Source: Paralichthys olivaceus (lineage: Eukaryota; Chordata; Actinopteri; Pleuronectiformes; Paralichthyidae). From it: DNA of 64,000 nt. Positions 1 through 12,720 of the stretch are shown one piece after another. The translations under genes were made by a program, and so were the position numbers. Each line of letters starts with the position of its first letter. The stretch's first letter is position 1. The DNA lies in assembly GCF_024713975.1 (NCBI RefSeq), contig NC_091111.1, forward strand, positions 11,481,001 through 11,545,000, in the 5' to 3' direction. The notes beneath the pieces were generated by a model, which was not told where the DNA came from, did no database searches, and saw nothing but the letters and a program-made list of their open reading frames with translations.

Positions 1-1340
1 TGTTAATAGTAATACGGTTTGTTCGAGGTTAATTCTCTTCTATTATAAAATCCTTTCCGTCTTTACTATACAGTTTATTTAGGCCTCCCTCTTTTGTTGT
101 CAATTAGAGAACATTATTGCAGAAGCCATGTATTTATTCATTGACTTTTTCATCTTTATTTATTTAAGTTGTTAACAAATCAAATTCAAGTATTGATCAT
201 GTTTTCATGAATACATAAATATGAACTTTATATATAAACTAGACGGGCAGAGACTTATCAGCCACATTATCACCATTGTGGGATTTATATGTTTATATGT
301 GTTTATTTATATGCTGATTCCCAAAATCTGGATCATTATCCAGATGTGCAGACCTGATTTATTTCTTTAAATAATCTGTGAGGTCCACACCAAAATGTAA
401 TGGGTTCTTCCTTGATCCATTCCACATCGTTCCACTGAATGTGTGAAAATCCATCTTGAGGTTTTTGCATAAACCTGCTGAATAAAAAAACGAACCCAGA
501 TGAAAACATCACCTCCTTGGCAGAGTAATCAGAGATAATCAGGATCCAGTGTGAGTATTAAGTGTGAAATCGAGAAATCAAGAGTTGTTTTTTAAAGGTC
601 ATGACTCGTCTCTGTGGTGACATTTTTTTCCATCTTTACTTAAATGTCACCCGCTGTGAGGTGTTGTTGTTTCCTCCGTCAGCAACAATCTGACTGGTGT
701 TGTGTTACATTTTAACGATAACTCTTATACAAGAGCAGTTGTACAAAGTGTTCTTGTGTTTCAGTAAAAACCAAAGATCAAGATGTATAAAGGGGGAAGT
801 GAAATAAAAAGTTCAACCATCGTTTCATAACAGTTGTCAGGGGAAGCCTTTGGGCAGAATTTAACAAGGTAAGAAATCTTAAATAAATAAGATAAAAATA
901 AATTGGGTTAAAAGCTCAATAGCTGAGTCTCCTGACTCCAGATCGGAGATATTTCTGCTGCGAAGAACTCGAGCCTGGAAGAAATAAAAAGCACCAATGA
1001 CCTTTTAAGATTCTTTGCAAATGAAAAGTAAATCTTTTGCTCAGTGGATGTGAGGAAACACAGAGCAACTAACAAAATGACTTCACTCAATTTCACTGGA
1101 GAAATCTCAGACAGACTTAAAAGACGAGTCGCGTTGGTTCTTGTAGTTAGAAAATAAATTTAATCTATTCAGGATAACAGAGTCGTACATCGCAGATACA
1201 GACGTTGAAATACTGCTGAGCTGAAAAAGAGTTCTGCTTGTTTTCACAGCTGTTTGACAGCACGACGTGACAGAGACAGACTGGAAAGATTGAAAAAGAC
1301 CAATCACATCAAGTGATTCAGGAGCATTTCATATATGTTT
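1..1340. other. AT-rich sequence 3' of jdp2
   Basis: No gene is seen here. The stretch is AT-rich and lies downstream of jdp2, which is transcribed leftwards. Part may be jdp2 3' untranslated region, but no convincing minus-strand AATAAA lies close to the stop codon, so the transcript end was not placed. A reverse-oriented copy of a dispersed fish repeat occupies about 350-545. Confidence 0.5.
350..545 (-). mobile_element. Dispersed teleost repeat (CCTTGGCGGAGGT family), reverse copy
   Basis: Read on the minus strand, this matches the start of other copies in the window (51254, 56290): a 'CTCTGCCAAGGAGGT' head, then 'ATGTTTTCATCTGG', a 'GCAAAAAC' block and an 'AACCCATTACATTTTGG' block. Family assignment is by mutual similarity and recollection of fish genomes. 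The transposon class is not known to me. Confidence 0.6.
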
Positions 1341-2039
1341 ACGTATACAAAGCAGTATAAAACAAGTACAATAATGGACACACAACAGTCCAAAAAAAAA
1401 AAACAAGGGTGTAAACATTTTTCGTGTATATGTGCTTTTCATGACGCCAGCGTCACCACAAATCGGATCAACCGGTATCTGCCGTCGTCAAGGCAGGGTA
1501 TAGAAATCAACATTACAAAAACATATAACCTCCACTCTGTCCACACTTGTGTACTTTATCCTAAAAACTCTACTCCTGTATATTTCGGCTAGCATACAAA
1601 GGAAAACTGCATCATCTTTGTGGGCCTCTGCACAGAAACAACGCCACACAGTTCACTCAGGGCTTTTGTAACAGAGCACCATGTTGATATTAGTGTGTTT
1701 CCTCAGTGTTGTTTTCAATTCCACTCTGTGGTTTAGATTGGTCCCTTTATGTAGAGATGGTTACAACTAGGCACAGTGCAGTAAGCTGCTCTTGATGCGG
1801 AGATGAAACCGGGTGTTTCCAGTCGTCCGATGGACAGAGCCAGCTCTTGTAGCAGTACTGAGGACGCCCTGCAAACCCCAGGTCCTCGGGCAGAGTCTCC
1901 AAAAGTCTCCAGCTCGGAGCTCAAGTGCTTTTTTAGAAATGTATTGCCAGTTATGTTTTTTGTTTTAAATGGCTGCCAAGGCGGTGCAAGGTTGGGCCTC
2001 AGGGACACGGTGTCCCTGGTTTCCCAGGTTTCCCAGGAT

Positions 2040-3107
2040 TCACTTGTCGTCGGTGGACAGCTGCTCCAGCAGGGGGTTGGCCTCGCCCTCAGGCGTCTTG
2101 ACGCTGTCGGTCCTCACGATGCAGGTGGGCCGGTGGAGGTTGAGCATCACCATTAGCTGCTGCCTCTCCATTCGGAGCTCCTCGATCTGGGCCTTCAGGT
2201 CCGAGTTCACCATCTCCAGACGCTCCGATTCCTGGACACACACGTTGAATTATGAATAAATAAATCAGAATCTCACAACTTTATTTGTATCCAAAAATTG
2301 ACAAGAACTTTCAGTTGTGCATGATAGTTTAACCAGGCTTGAATTAGCCATATTGTGTTAGCTCAGGTTTGAATTCTTTAAATGTTAATTGGCAGCTCAG
2401 ATTAACTTGAATCAGTCTATTTTCTGCTGCTCGACTTCTGCTGACAGTGCTGAGTCATGATCTCACCCTCTGAAGGAAGTCGGTCCGTTCCTTCTTTTTG
2501 TTTCGGCAGCGCGCTGCTGCAACTTTGTTTTTCTCTCGTCTCCGTTTTCTCCTTTCCTCATCTTCATCCATCTGTAAACAAAAAGACAGAGTCATATTTG
2601 ACTCTATTTTATACGAGATAAAAAAGATTATTACGTTCCCTTAAGTTACACAATTCTACAACCTTCACTTGTCCTCTCCTTGATCGAAGTTGTGCAACCT
2701 TTACAGTCATTCTTGTTTTAAACACTAGAGGGGGCACAGTCGTATACTGCACTGTATTTGTTTTCCTTCTTAGTCTTTCACTATCAAACATATTCTAAAA
2801 TATGTCAGTGATATTTGACATGATGTATTATAACCGATAGAATCCGCTTTGACTTCTGACTCAATATATGTCATTCACACACCACTTCCACTTTTCTCCT
2901 CTTCCTTCTCACCTCCGTCTTTATGGCCAGTGGCCTTTTCCCCAACCGCCCCAGGAAGTGCAGCGGGGACAACATGGTGCCCAGCTGGCGGAAGTCAGCC
3001 AGCTTGAGTTGATCAGTGAGCGTGGTGGCCGAGATACCCGCCAGCGGGCCAAGGCTGGGCAGGGAGCCCGCCGCCAGCGAAGGGTCCGGTATCTGTCCCG
3101 GCATCAT
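2040..3107 (-). CDS. jdp2: Jun dimerization protein 2 (bZIP repressor), 163 aa
   Basis: Three coding exons, read from splice signals: 3107-2913 (65 codons; its acceptor lies at 3131-3132), 2571-2467 (35 codons) and 2231-2040 (63 codons plus stop). The 163 residues equal the length of mammalian JDP2. The protein starts MMPGQIPDPS; the basic region is about residues 72-94 (core NKVAAARCRNKKKER), followed by a leucine zipper with Leu at 98, 105, 112, 119 and 126. The tail keeps RPTCIVRTDSVKTPE, with T146 equivalent to the JNK site T148 of mammals. Jdp2 is a nuclear bZIP factor that dimerizes with Jun and ATF2, binds AP-1/CRE sites and generally represses. It lies next to two fos genes, as JDP2 lies next to FOS in human. 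The second ATG of MM could also serve as start; the first is used by family members. Confidence 0.97.
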
Positions 3108-4984
3108 GTCCGACCCGGCGACCACCGCCGCTGTGGGGAGAGACGGAAAGAGAGAAAAGAGAAAGAATGGCAATGATTAGGACGAGAGGATCAAGTATAA
3201 AAAGAATTTGCTGACTGTGAAAATTCAAAGCAATGTTTTTAATACTGGAAAGCTTAAAATGATTCTACTTTTTATTGCACTCCAGCCTCAAATATCCAAT
3301 TAATTCACCTTTCAATATGTAAAACCTGCAAAGTACGTGCAGTTCAACACGTGGATCCCATAAGTCAAAACTATTTATCTGTTGGTAACATGAGCTGCAC
3401 AATTAAACCCTCCTTCCTCTGTTACGCTGCATCTGTCAGACAGTTTCTTTTATCTGTATTCTGAAGTTTCAGTGTTGGAATTCCACCAGAATAAGATTCA
3501 CTGTCTTCACCTCTTGTCATCAAACATCTTTCTAAATACAGGTTGCTGTTCCTAAGAATGCATTCAAACGCTGACAGCTGTGTTATCTTCTGTGTCAGCA
3601 GCCAGCCAAAAAAACAAACTTCACACCGTCAGCCGCGATACACTCATCTGTGGAGCTTTGCACAGGCCGAGGACGATCCTCTACACTTTAGGCTTCTGAT
3701 GAATAACACAGAGGGTTTTTCGCTCTGAATGTTCATTCGGTTCTTTCAGAGTAGACAGAGGGTAACACTCATGCATTCCACCGCCACCCTCTTTCAACAA
3801 TTTTGGGCTGGTTCAGAGACTCTGACCACAGCAACTTTTTAAACTTGTTTTTAATGTAATCAGGGAGGAATGAGGGGCAGAGCCTGTGCAGGCCTAAAGG
3901 AAGTGGCTGGAGAATTAAGACGTCTCTCTAATTACCGTAAGACCGACAGTTGGAAAACTCCTGATGGCCAAATAAAAAACAAATGTTACAGATGGGAACA
4001 GCGTAACATGAGCCGACTCTACCCTGCCCATCCCTGAGATCTCTGAGAGAGGCAGAGTGAGAACAGAGGATTTTCAGAAATGAATTTGATTTCATTGACT
4101 GTGTGCTGACTATGTAGAAAAATGAGCACAAGTGAAAAAAAAGTATGAGAGGTAAACGGGTAAAGTCTGAGTAACAGAAGCAAACACTCAGCTGTCACTT
4201 CATATTTTCTGTTGAGGAAATGCTGCACTGATTTTGACAAAGCTCCAGCTCGACGGATACAAAAGAACGACTGATGCCTCACTGACTCTGGCCCGTTGAC
4301 AGAGGGTCGGGTTCGGCTCGGATAACCAGCCAAACCCAAAGCTATGACGAGTTTTTAAAACAAGACGACATCAGTGTGACTTCTATTTTAACAGCTTAAC
4401 TCACATTTGCCCCCTGAGTATATTCAACCGGAGCTGAACCTCTACAGGTTGGGCACAGGCCGAACAAAGCCTCTCTCATATGAACCCAACAAAGACGTGT
4501 ATTGTGAGGAGGTGCTGTGAAAAAAACAGCTGACTTCGCTGGTGGGTGACTGGCTGACAGGCCCGACTGTATTGTAAGTTATACTCAACTTTTTCTTTCT
4601 TTGCTCCTTTTTTTTTTTTTTTTTTTACAGCAGGGGTGAAAGACTCGCTCTATTACAAAAGCCATAGAGGAGGTAATGAAAAAAGCAGAGTTATGTAACT
4701 CTATTCTAATGCACTCCACCCTGCTCATGGGCTGGTCTTGAATGTTATTACAGTTGGACCGGGGCTTTACTGTCGTGCATGGCAGACACCAAATCAGCTC
4801 ACTTTTCTGGATGTAGATGGTGCGGCCTCTGAGATATAGAGTCAGTGTTTTAAAATGATCCCTTACAGGGCATCGTCTGCATTAAAACTCATTACTGTAA
4901 CAGTGCAAAACAGTAAAATACATTATATTTGAGGCATGTGTTCAAAGTTGTTTGCAGAGGAGATTAGGTTTTCCTCAGAGTTTA

Positions 4985-5280
4985 TCTTAGTTAGCCAGAT
5001 AACTCAAAAACTACTGGATTTCCATGGAACTTGGTGGAATGAGTCAGACAGGAATGAACTCGTACAATCTTGGTGAAGATCTTGATCAGGGGGAAGATTG
5101 TTAGAGAGGCTCATTTTTGGGAATTTCAAAAAAAAGTAGATCTTGATGACAATAATCATTAAATTTAGGGGACTGATATCTATGAATGTTTGAAATGTGG
5201 TGTTGCTGGATGGAGTTTAAGTGGACTGATGGACGTATGCGCTCTACTGAGAGCCATTCTAGTTTATATGGATCTAACAT
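4985..5280 (+). mobile_element. Dispersed teleost repeat, degenerate copy
   Basis: Contains the family landmarks 'AAAAACTACTGGATTTCCATGG', 'GGGGACTGATATCTATGA' (shortened here), and the right end 'GTATGCGCTCTACTGAG' followed by 'CATTCTAGTT'. It is the same family as the copies near 0.4, 32.6, 51.4 and 56.5 kb. Non-coding. Confidence 0.55.
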
Positions 5281-8200
5281 TCCTTTATGAGTGAAATTAA
5301 AAGTTTCGATGTTATATTTCATACATGTGCAGTCAAAAGTCTTTCAGTGAATCTCTGCACTTCGCTTGACCTGTTCCCCACCACCTCCAGTCTGTGATTT
5401 ATTCGCTCCAAGGACAAGTTGGTGTGTGGAGCCAGTGTCCAATGAGGCATTTTATTATTTAAATCCCAACTGACCCCCTCCCTTCCTCTCTTCCTCTTTC
5501 TCTCCCTCCCTCCCTCTCTCACTGTATGTATACTCCCCATTTACGCTGCACTTGGCAGCAGCCTGTTGTTTTTACTGGAGAGGAAAAGAACAAGACAGGC
5601 CTGGTATAAAAAATGTCTCTCAGACAAATTTCACTCTTGCTGAAACTCCCGGGAGAGGTGGAGGACTGGAAGGTGCCAAGGCCTCCTCGTTCTGCAGAGA
5701 GGCTGTCGAAGAACAAGACAAAACATATGGCAGCTCGTGCAGGGGAGAGCGAAAGTGAAAATATAGCCAGACAACAGTACAAGATGTAGGACTGAAGCCA
5801 CTTAACTACTCCTTTATGAAGCAGTGTCCTCTAAACTTCCAGGAACAATCAAGACATGATTATTAGATGCGATCGATGTGTCCCGCTGCATCGAAATCTG
5901 GCCGACAACAGCACAAGACCTCGACATGAGACTAAAAAGTACGCCATGTTTTTTTTTCTTATATTGCTCATTGCTCACCAATAACTGAACTGGAATTTGA
6001 AAGATGCAATCCAAACTAAACCCTCGGCCAAGAACACAGCCACAGGAACTGAAGCGCCCATTAGGAATGACTGAGCGAATCGCTTTCAGAGCCAAAATGG
6101 AGTCTAATATCCAAGCTGGCCAGACACCGAGGACGGGTACACAGGCTCGGATTAGGCTCCGTCCTGGACAAACACCTTTTTTTGCGATGTAAACTGACAC
6201 TGGAAAAATAAGTCAATTCAGGAATAATCTCACTTTATGTCTGTTAGACTGGCTCACCTTCGGCACGTTTTAACTGAACCCTGCTCAGTCAGACGCACTG
6301 CGAGGACGGACCCCATTCCTCATTGAGGCCTGTTGAAACATGTGGCCGAGTCCAGACATTGCCACACGCACACATGCAGACGTATACAGTACTTCAGAAC
6401 ATGAACCTCATATTTGTCTGCATGACATCAGATCGCATAAATCAAAAACCCACAGTAGGAGCTTTGCCAGCGGCCTCCAAAACAAAGGTGAAATGACGTG
6501 TGAAGCAAGATGCCTCTCATTTCTGAGACATAAATGTGAGTTGCAGACAATTTATAGTCTCGCTTTTAAAGAAGATAACAAACTCTCAACATGCTTCACT
6601 TTTAGGTTTCACTCTTAAGTTTAAAAAAAAAAAAGTGTTTTATGTTTAATCTGTTCCCCTCTCTTTCAACCTGCCACACAGACGACTGAAAAATCCCCCT
6701 TGCAAATTCAAAACCCTGTCAAGTCATGAAACCCTACAACACAGGGGAAAGTTCACTGATGCATTATAATTACACCCAAAAGCATGAGTCAAAGTGATTT
6801 GTAAATTTTTCAAAACGGGCATATTTTTTGTTTCCTGTCAGCAGCAGTGGCAGCCTGCAGCTGAGGATTAGTGGTCAATGTTTGATGATGCAACACGGTT
6901 ACTGTGCTTCTGCAGTCGACCAGAAAAGCCAGTGCCGTGGCTTTTTAGGCCCACGCTGGCCTCAAACAAAGACACCTACACAGCCCAGCAGCAGCGGCGA
7001 TGTGGGCATTGCGACCTCTTCGGGGCGAACCGAGAGGAGACGAGCTGAAGCCAAGGGCGGGGAGCAGAAATGTCATGTATTAGTTATGAACTATAGGAAC
7101 CGTGGTCAGCACCGGTTCTGGCTTCAGCCCAAAACTAATCTGGCTGCATGTGAGCTGTGGACAGCTGGAGGTGTGTGTGAAGGGAGCGTGTCAGAGTGAG
7201 GGTTCCTATACGCGAATGTGCAGACAGTCAGTGCATCCTATATGTACACACACACACACATATATATATATATAATCTGCTGGATTCTATGCTGGCACAC
7301 TGGATCTGTCCTAAGCTTGACAAAATGTGTCCATTTCCTGAGTCATTCCTGAGAGCAATTAGCTGCTCTGAGGAATTCGGCCCCTTAGCAAACGCCAGCA
7401 GCACGACTGGAGGCCTTATTATCCTCATCCCCTATAGAGACGGTGAATGAGACGTACGGGGGGGTTACAGGGGGATTTCAAAGGCTACTCATTATCTTTA
7501 TATACTGTTGCTTTTTAAATAGAACCCGCTAACAGCTCAATTCTAGCAGTGCAGTCATTTTGTTGACTGAAAGCAGAAGTAAAAGTCAGAAGTCAGTTCT
7601 TAGACGTTGCCTTTTTGTGCAACCATTCATCTCAACTTTAAGTCACCGGATTATGGCTTTAAAGGAAAGACGTGCAGACTTTTGACATGTTCTGTGACAA
7701 CTTTTTGTCAGGGTGCTTTTGTTTCGGACTATTAAAGCACTGTGTGGTCCACACACCAGCATCTTGCAAAACTCTTGCAAATAGCTTCTGCAGTTTCAAC
7801 TTGCTGAAAATGAACAATGAGCACGGAGGCTCGGGCCAAGGCACACTCTCTCTGTCTCTGGCCAAGGTCTTAGCGATCATCATCATTACCGTCTGCATTC
7901 AGTCAGGCCGCGTGTTGATTTACAAGTCTTTCACAATCCTCTAAGGGAAACCAGGGATGTTGGCACCGACTTTCCTCGAGGACAGGACAGTCCAAATATC
8001 TGCATTCCTCCGACCTCTAATTATGTTTTCATTGGAGTGACAAGGCAGGACGCAGGCATGGGAAGAGTGGAGACGCTGTAATAAAAGGCCGTTGTTCTGA
8101 TCACGCCGTGGCAATCCCTGGCCGTTAAACCTCATGGGTGATTGTGTGTGGGAGTGGGAGTGATTATCACAACAGAAAATATGATCTCTGTTCGTTTCAA

Positions 8201-10316
8201 CTTTCATTTCTCTTTTGGCTGATCTTATGTGCTGAACAGCTGCCACAAATAGAAGGAACCTTTTGTAATTCCTCTTCCCACTGCAATTCAGCACAATTAT
8301 GAACATTTAACCTCACAATCAATGATGTTGATCGAGCTTAATTCCTTCTCACAATTACAGTCTGGATGTTTCAGTGGTGAGTAAAGCAGGAGTGCAGTGC
8401 ACGCAGAGGTTATCTTCTGTTCACAATGAAATTACACAAGAGAGCAGGAAGTTCAACTGTTGCGTTTTACTGCAGACGTCAGCTGGAGAATGAGAAATTT
8501 ATAGGCAAATCCAAACACAAGGCACCTGCAGATAGGCACAAAGTACCGTGGACGCCTTCATTCAAACATTACTATGTGATCCTTGGCTGTCGTCCTGCTC
8601 AGCTTGCTCCATGCCATTCAAACAGTCACACATCTATATTCTGCATCTGGGTGGTCCTGCTTGAATTATTATAACGTTACTATTTTCCTCCGTGTTGTAA
8701 GTCAGGATTAGACTTTGCATGGCACAGAGCTTTGACTGGTCTCAGACATGGATTAAATGAATCAAAATACAAAATGCAGACATAAGCCATTTCAAATGTA
8801 TGGAGTTCACAGCGATGACAAACCAAAGTTGCTGTGCAATCCCTGACAGTAAGATATTGGTCAACCGAGGACAGAAATTCGGATCTAATGACCCCCGGTG
8901 AAGCAATCTCCTTCATTATGTAACATGTGGTCGTCACTTGATTGCTGTTTCATACTTTGTACTCTGAGATCTCCTCATCCCAACGTAAAGCAGATGCTTG
9001 CTCTGATTAAACAAGCTCCCATGTCTGCACTTTACTCTGTGTTCAATGCTTTTGTTGCTCTTGAAGTCTCTGAGCTAGAGGTCGATGTTTAGGTTACCCT
9101 TTAGTGACAACACTGTTTTTTGTGCAAACACAAAAAACTGGCTTCAAGTCCAAATGAAATTGAGCAGGCATCTTAAAAGGAGCTTTTACTTTGCTCTTTT
9201 TTCATAAAAACACAGGTTTCAATGGCTCCTCTCTCAGTTACACCTTTGGACATTTGGGTATTTACTTCCACAGCGTACATCTAGTCTGTCTTGACACGCT
9301 GTTTTTACAAACCATGTGGAAAGGCTTATGGGGACTACAATGTGATACTGATAATGTGATACCCACGGCGGTGAAGAGCTGCTCCCCCAGCATTAGTATT
9401 AGTATCACTGAGCCGAGCTGTTGCATAGTTGGCTTGCTCGCCTGCAATGCGTCTGCTGTCTATTCAGTGCGGTGGGGTGCAGCTTGGCAACTCCAGCTCT
9501 CCAGAGACGCACTGGAAGGCATTTCTACTTAAAATAAACCCTGTTCGCCCACGTCCAGCCTCTCAGCCCTGTCGGCCCTGCGCTGCTTGTCGGCTCGCCA
9601 GCCCTTCCCCATTAATCCACTGCAGCGTTCCATTTAAGCAGAAACCATCCTACGGATGTGCCCGGGCAGGCACCGGGGCATTTAAACCCTCCGCAACGTA
9701 CGCCTGTTCACTCAGACACACGCAAACACAGATCAAGACACAAAGGAAATGCACATGTAGATATATATATAAAGAACACTCGCATAGTTTCCTCTGTGTG
9801 AGCAGGCACTGCACCAGTTGAAGAGCATGCACTCACCATGTAGGAAAACACTGAACTTATGAGCTTACAAGTCACAAACCCACACACATACGCATGATCC
9901 AACCCTGCCTGTCATATTTCCCATTCCACAATTGACCTTTAACCTTCAGTCCAACAAGGGCAGATAACTGGAGCTCCCACTGGCCCACATAGAGTTACTG
10001 TTACACAGCAAACCTTACATCTTTTAAAAGACCCTAATGCGGATAAAGGGGTGATATTTTCATAACAACAGCTCAGCCAGAACAAACTACTGCTGTGATG
10101 ATGAAGAAGGACTGTAAATCTGAGGTCTGTTTATCAGATTAAATTCCCATGTGAGGCCTAAACACACAACCAAAGAGGTTCCCTGATCCAGTATCTAGTA
10201 TCTTGAATATACTAAGAATGAGCAGCATGATGGGCCAAAGCAAAGATTACAGATACAAGTCAATCTGTGCACACATTCCTGGCTGCACTCAACAAGCTGC
10301 CAAATAAATTTCACCC

Positions 10317-10377
10317 TTCATTTACATCACTTAATGTTTCGAGATGTTCATCTAGAAACTTAAGTGATGTAAATGAA
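10317..10377. repeat. Near-perfect hairpin (18-bp perfect outer arms)
   Basis: The arms TTCATTTACATCACTTAA (10317-10334) and its exact reverse complement (10360-10377) enclose 25 bases. Pairing continues inside as GTTTC/GAAAC, with one bulged T, one mismatch and a GAT/ATC tip. About 27 base pairs could form in a 61-nt unit. It could be a microRNA-like precursor or a tiny palindromic transposon remnant; the sequence alone does not decide. Confidence 0.7.
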
Positions 10378-11094
10378 TTCTTAGCGGTGCCAAGACAAGA
10401 GGTTGATACTCCAGAGAGCATCCCTGATTAACTCAATCTAAAACGAAATACTTACTCAGAGAAAACTTGTCAGTCGTCTTCTGCCAATGATGCAACCGTG
10501 TTTGGACGCTGTAGGAAGATAATAACATCATTGTTGTTATTCACAGTAGAACTTTTATCATTACTCTGGATCAATTGATTGTAGGAGAACTTTTATTTAT
10601 TGTACAGCAAAACCATAGCTCATTCACTGGTTCCTGTTTCTCAAATGTGATGTATGTTCTGCTTTATTTGATGACTATTTCAAACTATTTACTAATTTTG
10701 ATGGAACAGTTTTTAGTTTTTGTTTGGCTGCAAACATTATTGATGAAGTGATTATACAAATACTATTTTAGAACCAGCCCAAAACATTATTACTTCTGGA
10801 TCAAAACCATCATGAAAGACAATTTGTAAATCAGGTACTTGTACAGCTGCATGCAGTGATTGACTTACAAGTTAAGCTTAGGGTTGATTAGACTTTATAG
10901 ATTTATTAGCTTTAATTAGCTGATGTGGCCCATGAGCTACTCCTCCAGAGGTACATTAAGTGGATGAAGTAACTTATTACACTGACACAAGAGTCCAGAC
11001 AAGAAGCATCACTTATCAGCTCTAACAAACTTTACTTTACATGATTATTTTAAATATGAAGTTTAAAAATCCCTTCAGACTAGTTTGGTTTGGC

Positions 11095-11456
11095 CAGGGG
11101 CAAATCCAGAGTCAGAGCCAGGGGTCCCACTGGCCCCAGTTGAAATCTGATTGGCCCCTGAAGTGCCCTTGTACTGTCAGCAGCCTTTTTTTTAATGAAC
11201 TAGTCACTCACTAACAATACTCACAATACTGTGTGTTGTTATTGTTATTATAATTAAGACACAATGTGCTTGAACAAGGAACCATTTTCTGAATGCATTC
11301 AAAGATGTGTGGCTTTGCTCAAAGCTGTAGAGCTAACTGTTAACAAGGAAAGAATTAAATGTGCACCTAACTGAATTAGTCCAGGGATTATATAATTGGC
11401 CGCTCTGTGTCAATCACGGCCCCCCCGAGTTAGAAAAATCCTAGATCCGCCACTGC
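11095..11456. mobile_element. Non-autonomous hAT-like DNA element
   Basis: The right end reads '...TAGAAAAATCCTAGATCCGC' then CACTGC, the common fish hAT terminus (CAGTGGCGGATCTAGG on the other strand). The left end CAGGGGCAAATCCAGAG is a diverged counterpart. The 8 bases before the element (GGTTTGGC, 11087-11094) and after it (AGTTTGGC, 11457-11464) differ at one position, consistent with the 8-bp target duplication of hAT elements. No transposase frame is present. Confidence 0.6.
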
Positions 11457-12225
11457 AGTTTGGCACTGGACTGTCGCTAGCTTTAGCACTATAGCATGTG
11501 GCCACTTTAAAAACACAGTGGGGCATATGTAGTGTTACATAACCGTCTCCATGGGGCTAACTGACACCTCTCCTGTTTAGCATCACTGACATGAAGAACT
11601 CCGAGGATGGAAATACCTCCGAAGCTAACTGACACTAAGCTAACACAGCTAACGACGCTGTAAATAACCGGACAGTTGCTACAACAGTTGTAACAACAAC
11701 CTAGTTAACAGTGGCGGCAGCAAGAAAAACTGACTTCTGCAGCACAAGCACGGAAAACTACAAAACTAATGGACCCCCCCCCCCCTAGACTTTTCTTTTT
11801 TACAGCTATTTAGTTGAATCACACCCTCTTTGATTGATGTTAACAGACTCACATGATATGTAGCAATGTTAGCATAAACATTGGCCCCTTTATGGCCCCT
11901 GGCTTAGAAAAATCTCAGATCCGCCACTGGAGTCTGGCACACCGGAGTGACGTTAGCTTTAGCATGTAGCCACTTTAAAAACACAAGTGAGGCGTGTGTT
12001 GCGTTACATAACTGTCTCCGTGGGGTTAACCGACACTTCTCCTGTTTAGCAACACTGACATGAAGAAGTCCGAGGATGGAAATACCTCCGAAGCTAACTG
12101 ACACTAAGCTAACTGAGCTAACGGCGCTGGAAATAACCGAACAGTTGCTACAACAATTGTAACAACAACCTAGTTAACAGTTGAGAAAAATGACAAGAAC
12201 TAATGGACCCTGAGACTTTTTTAAA
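11444..12225. repeat. Tandem duplication, about 474-bp period
   Basis: Sequence from 11444 ('GATCCGCCACTG', the hAT end) through about 11770 recurs from 11918 to about 12225, diverged by substitutions and small indels. Landmarks present in both are 'TTAGCTTTAGCA', 'CCACTTTAAAAACACA', 'GAGGATGGAAATACCTCCGA' and 'TGTAACAACAACCTAGTTAA'. Each unit begins at a hAT right end; the second hAT end (11791-11929) lacks its left part. The likely course is local duplication after the element inserted. Confidence 0.75.
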
Positions 12226-12491
12226 TGTCACAGCCAGTGAGGAAAAACACAGCCACTTACATTGACGTAAAGAAACTCAGATGATGCGGTGAAATATAAA
12301 ATATTAAAAAGCTAATAAAAATAAGTGAGGGGCGCGAACAACGTGGGGAGAAAAGTAGCTCACAAAAATATGCAAATATGCAGCAGGGTGAAGCTAACAA
12401 CTAGCATAACAACAACAACAACAACACAAAAAAAAGCACAGATGGAGAAAAACTATGGCGAGAAACAGCCTCGGTCCACACGCACGCTCAC

Positions 12492-12610
12492 CTGAGAGGC
12501 GTCCAGGAGCTCCGCAGCAGCAGCGGCAGCGGCGCGGGGACGGTGCGGGAGTCAGGATGTGGCTTTTGGGACTAACCGGAGTCGTTGCATCAGCCCTGTT
12601 TAAGTAGAGA
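12492..12610 (-). other. jdp2: Probable non-coding first exon of jdp2
   Basis: On the minus strand this GC-rich stretch (CGG/CAG-rich) ends in CTCAG followed by GTGAGCG, an excellent splice donor at 12491-12490. There is no start codon in a sustained frame. The next compatible acceptor with a coding exon on this strand is that of jdp2 at 3131-3132. The upstream edge is not defined. This is an inference from splice signal, composition and position; no transcript was available. Confidence 0.5.
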
Positions 12611-12720
12611 GCCAGTGTGTGAGGGCTGAGGAATGCGGAACTGCTGGCCCAGACGTAAGCATGGTGAAAATACTGAGAGAGAGAGAGAGAGAGAGAGAGG
12701 AGGAGACACACACACACTAG
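12585..12720 (-). promoter_or_regulatory. Candidate jdp2 promoter
   Basis: Just upstream of the putative exon on the minus strand is a TGATGCAA motif (12592-12585), a composite C/EBP-ATF type site, and a TTAAA-containing AT-rich stretch near 12597-12603. A GA/TC microsatellite lies at 12674-12699. Motif reading only. Confidence 0.3.

Larger units (their letters stand above)
3133..12489 (-). other. Putative jdp2 first intron
   Basis: No coding gene was found in this 9.4 kb. It links a probable non-coding exon near 12.5 kb to the exon carrying the start codon. It holds a dispersed repeat (4985-5280), a near-perfect hairpin (10317-10377), a hAT-like element (11095-11456) and a tandem duplication (11444-12225). 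Moderately GC-rich unique blocks near 6.83-7.18, 7.80-8.15 and 9.37-9.70 kb could be regulatory, but nothing in them is diagnostic. Confidence 0.5.
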
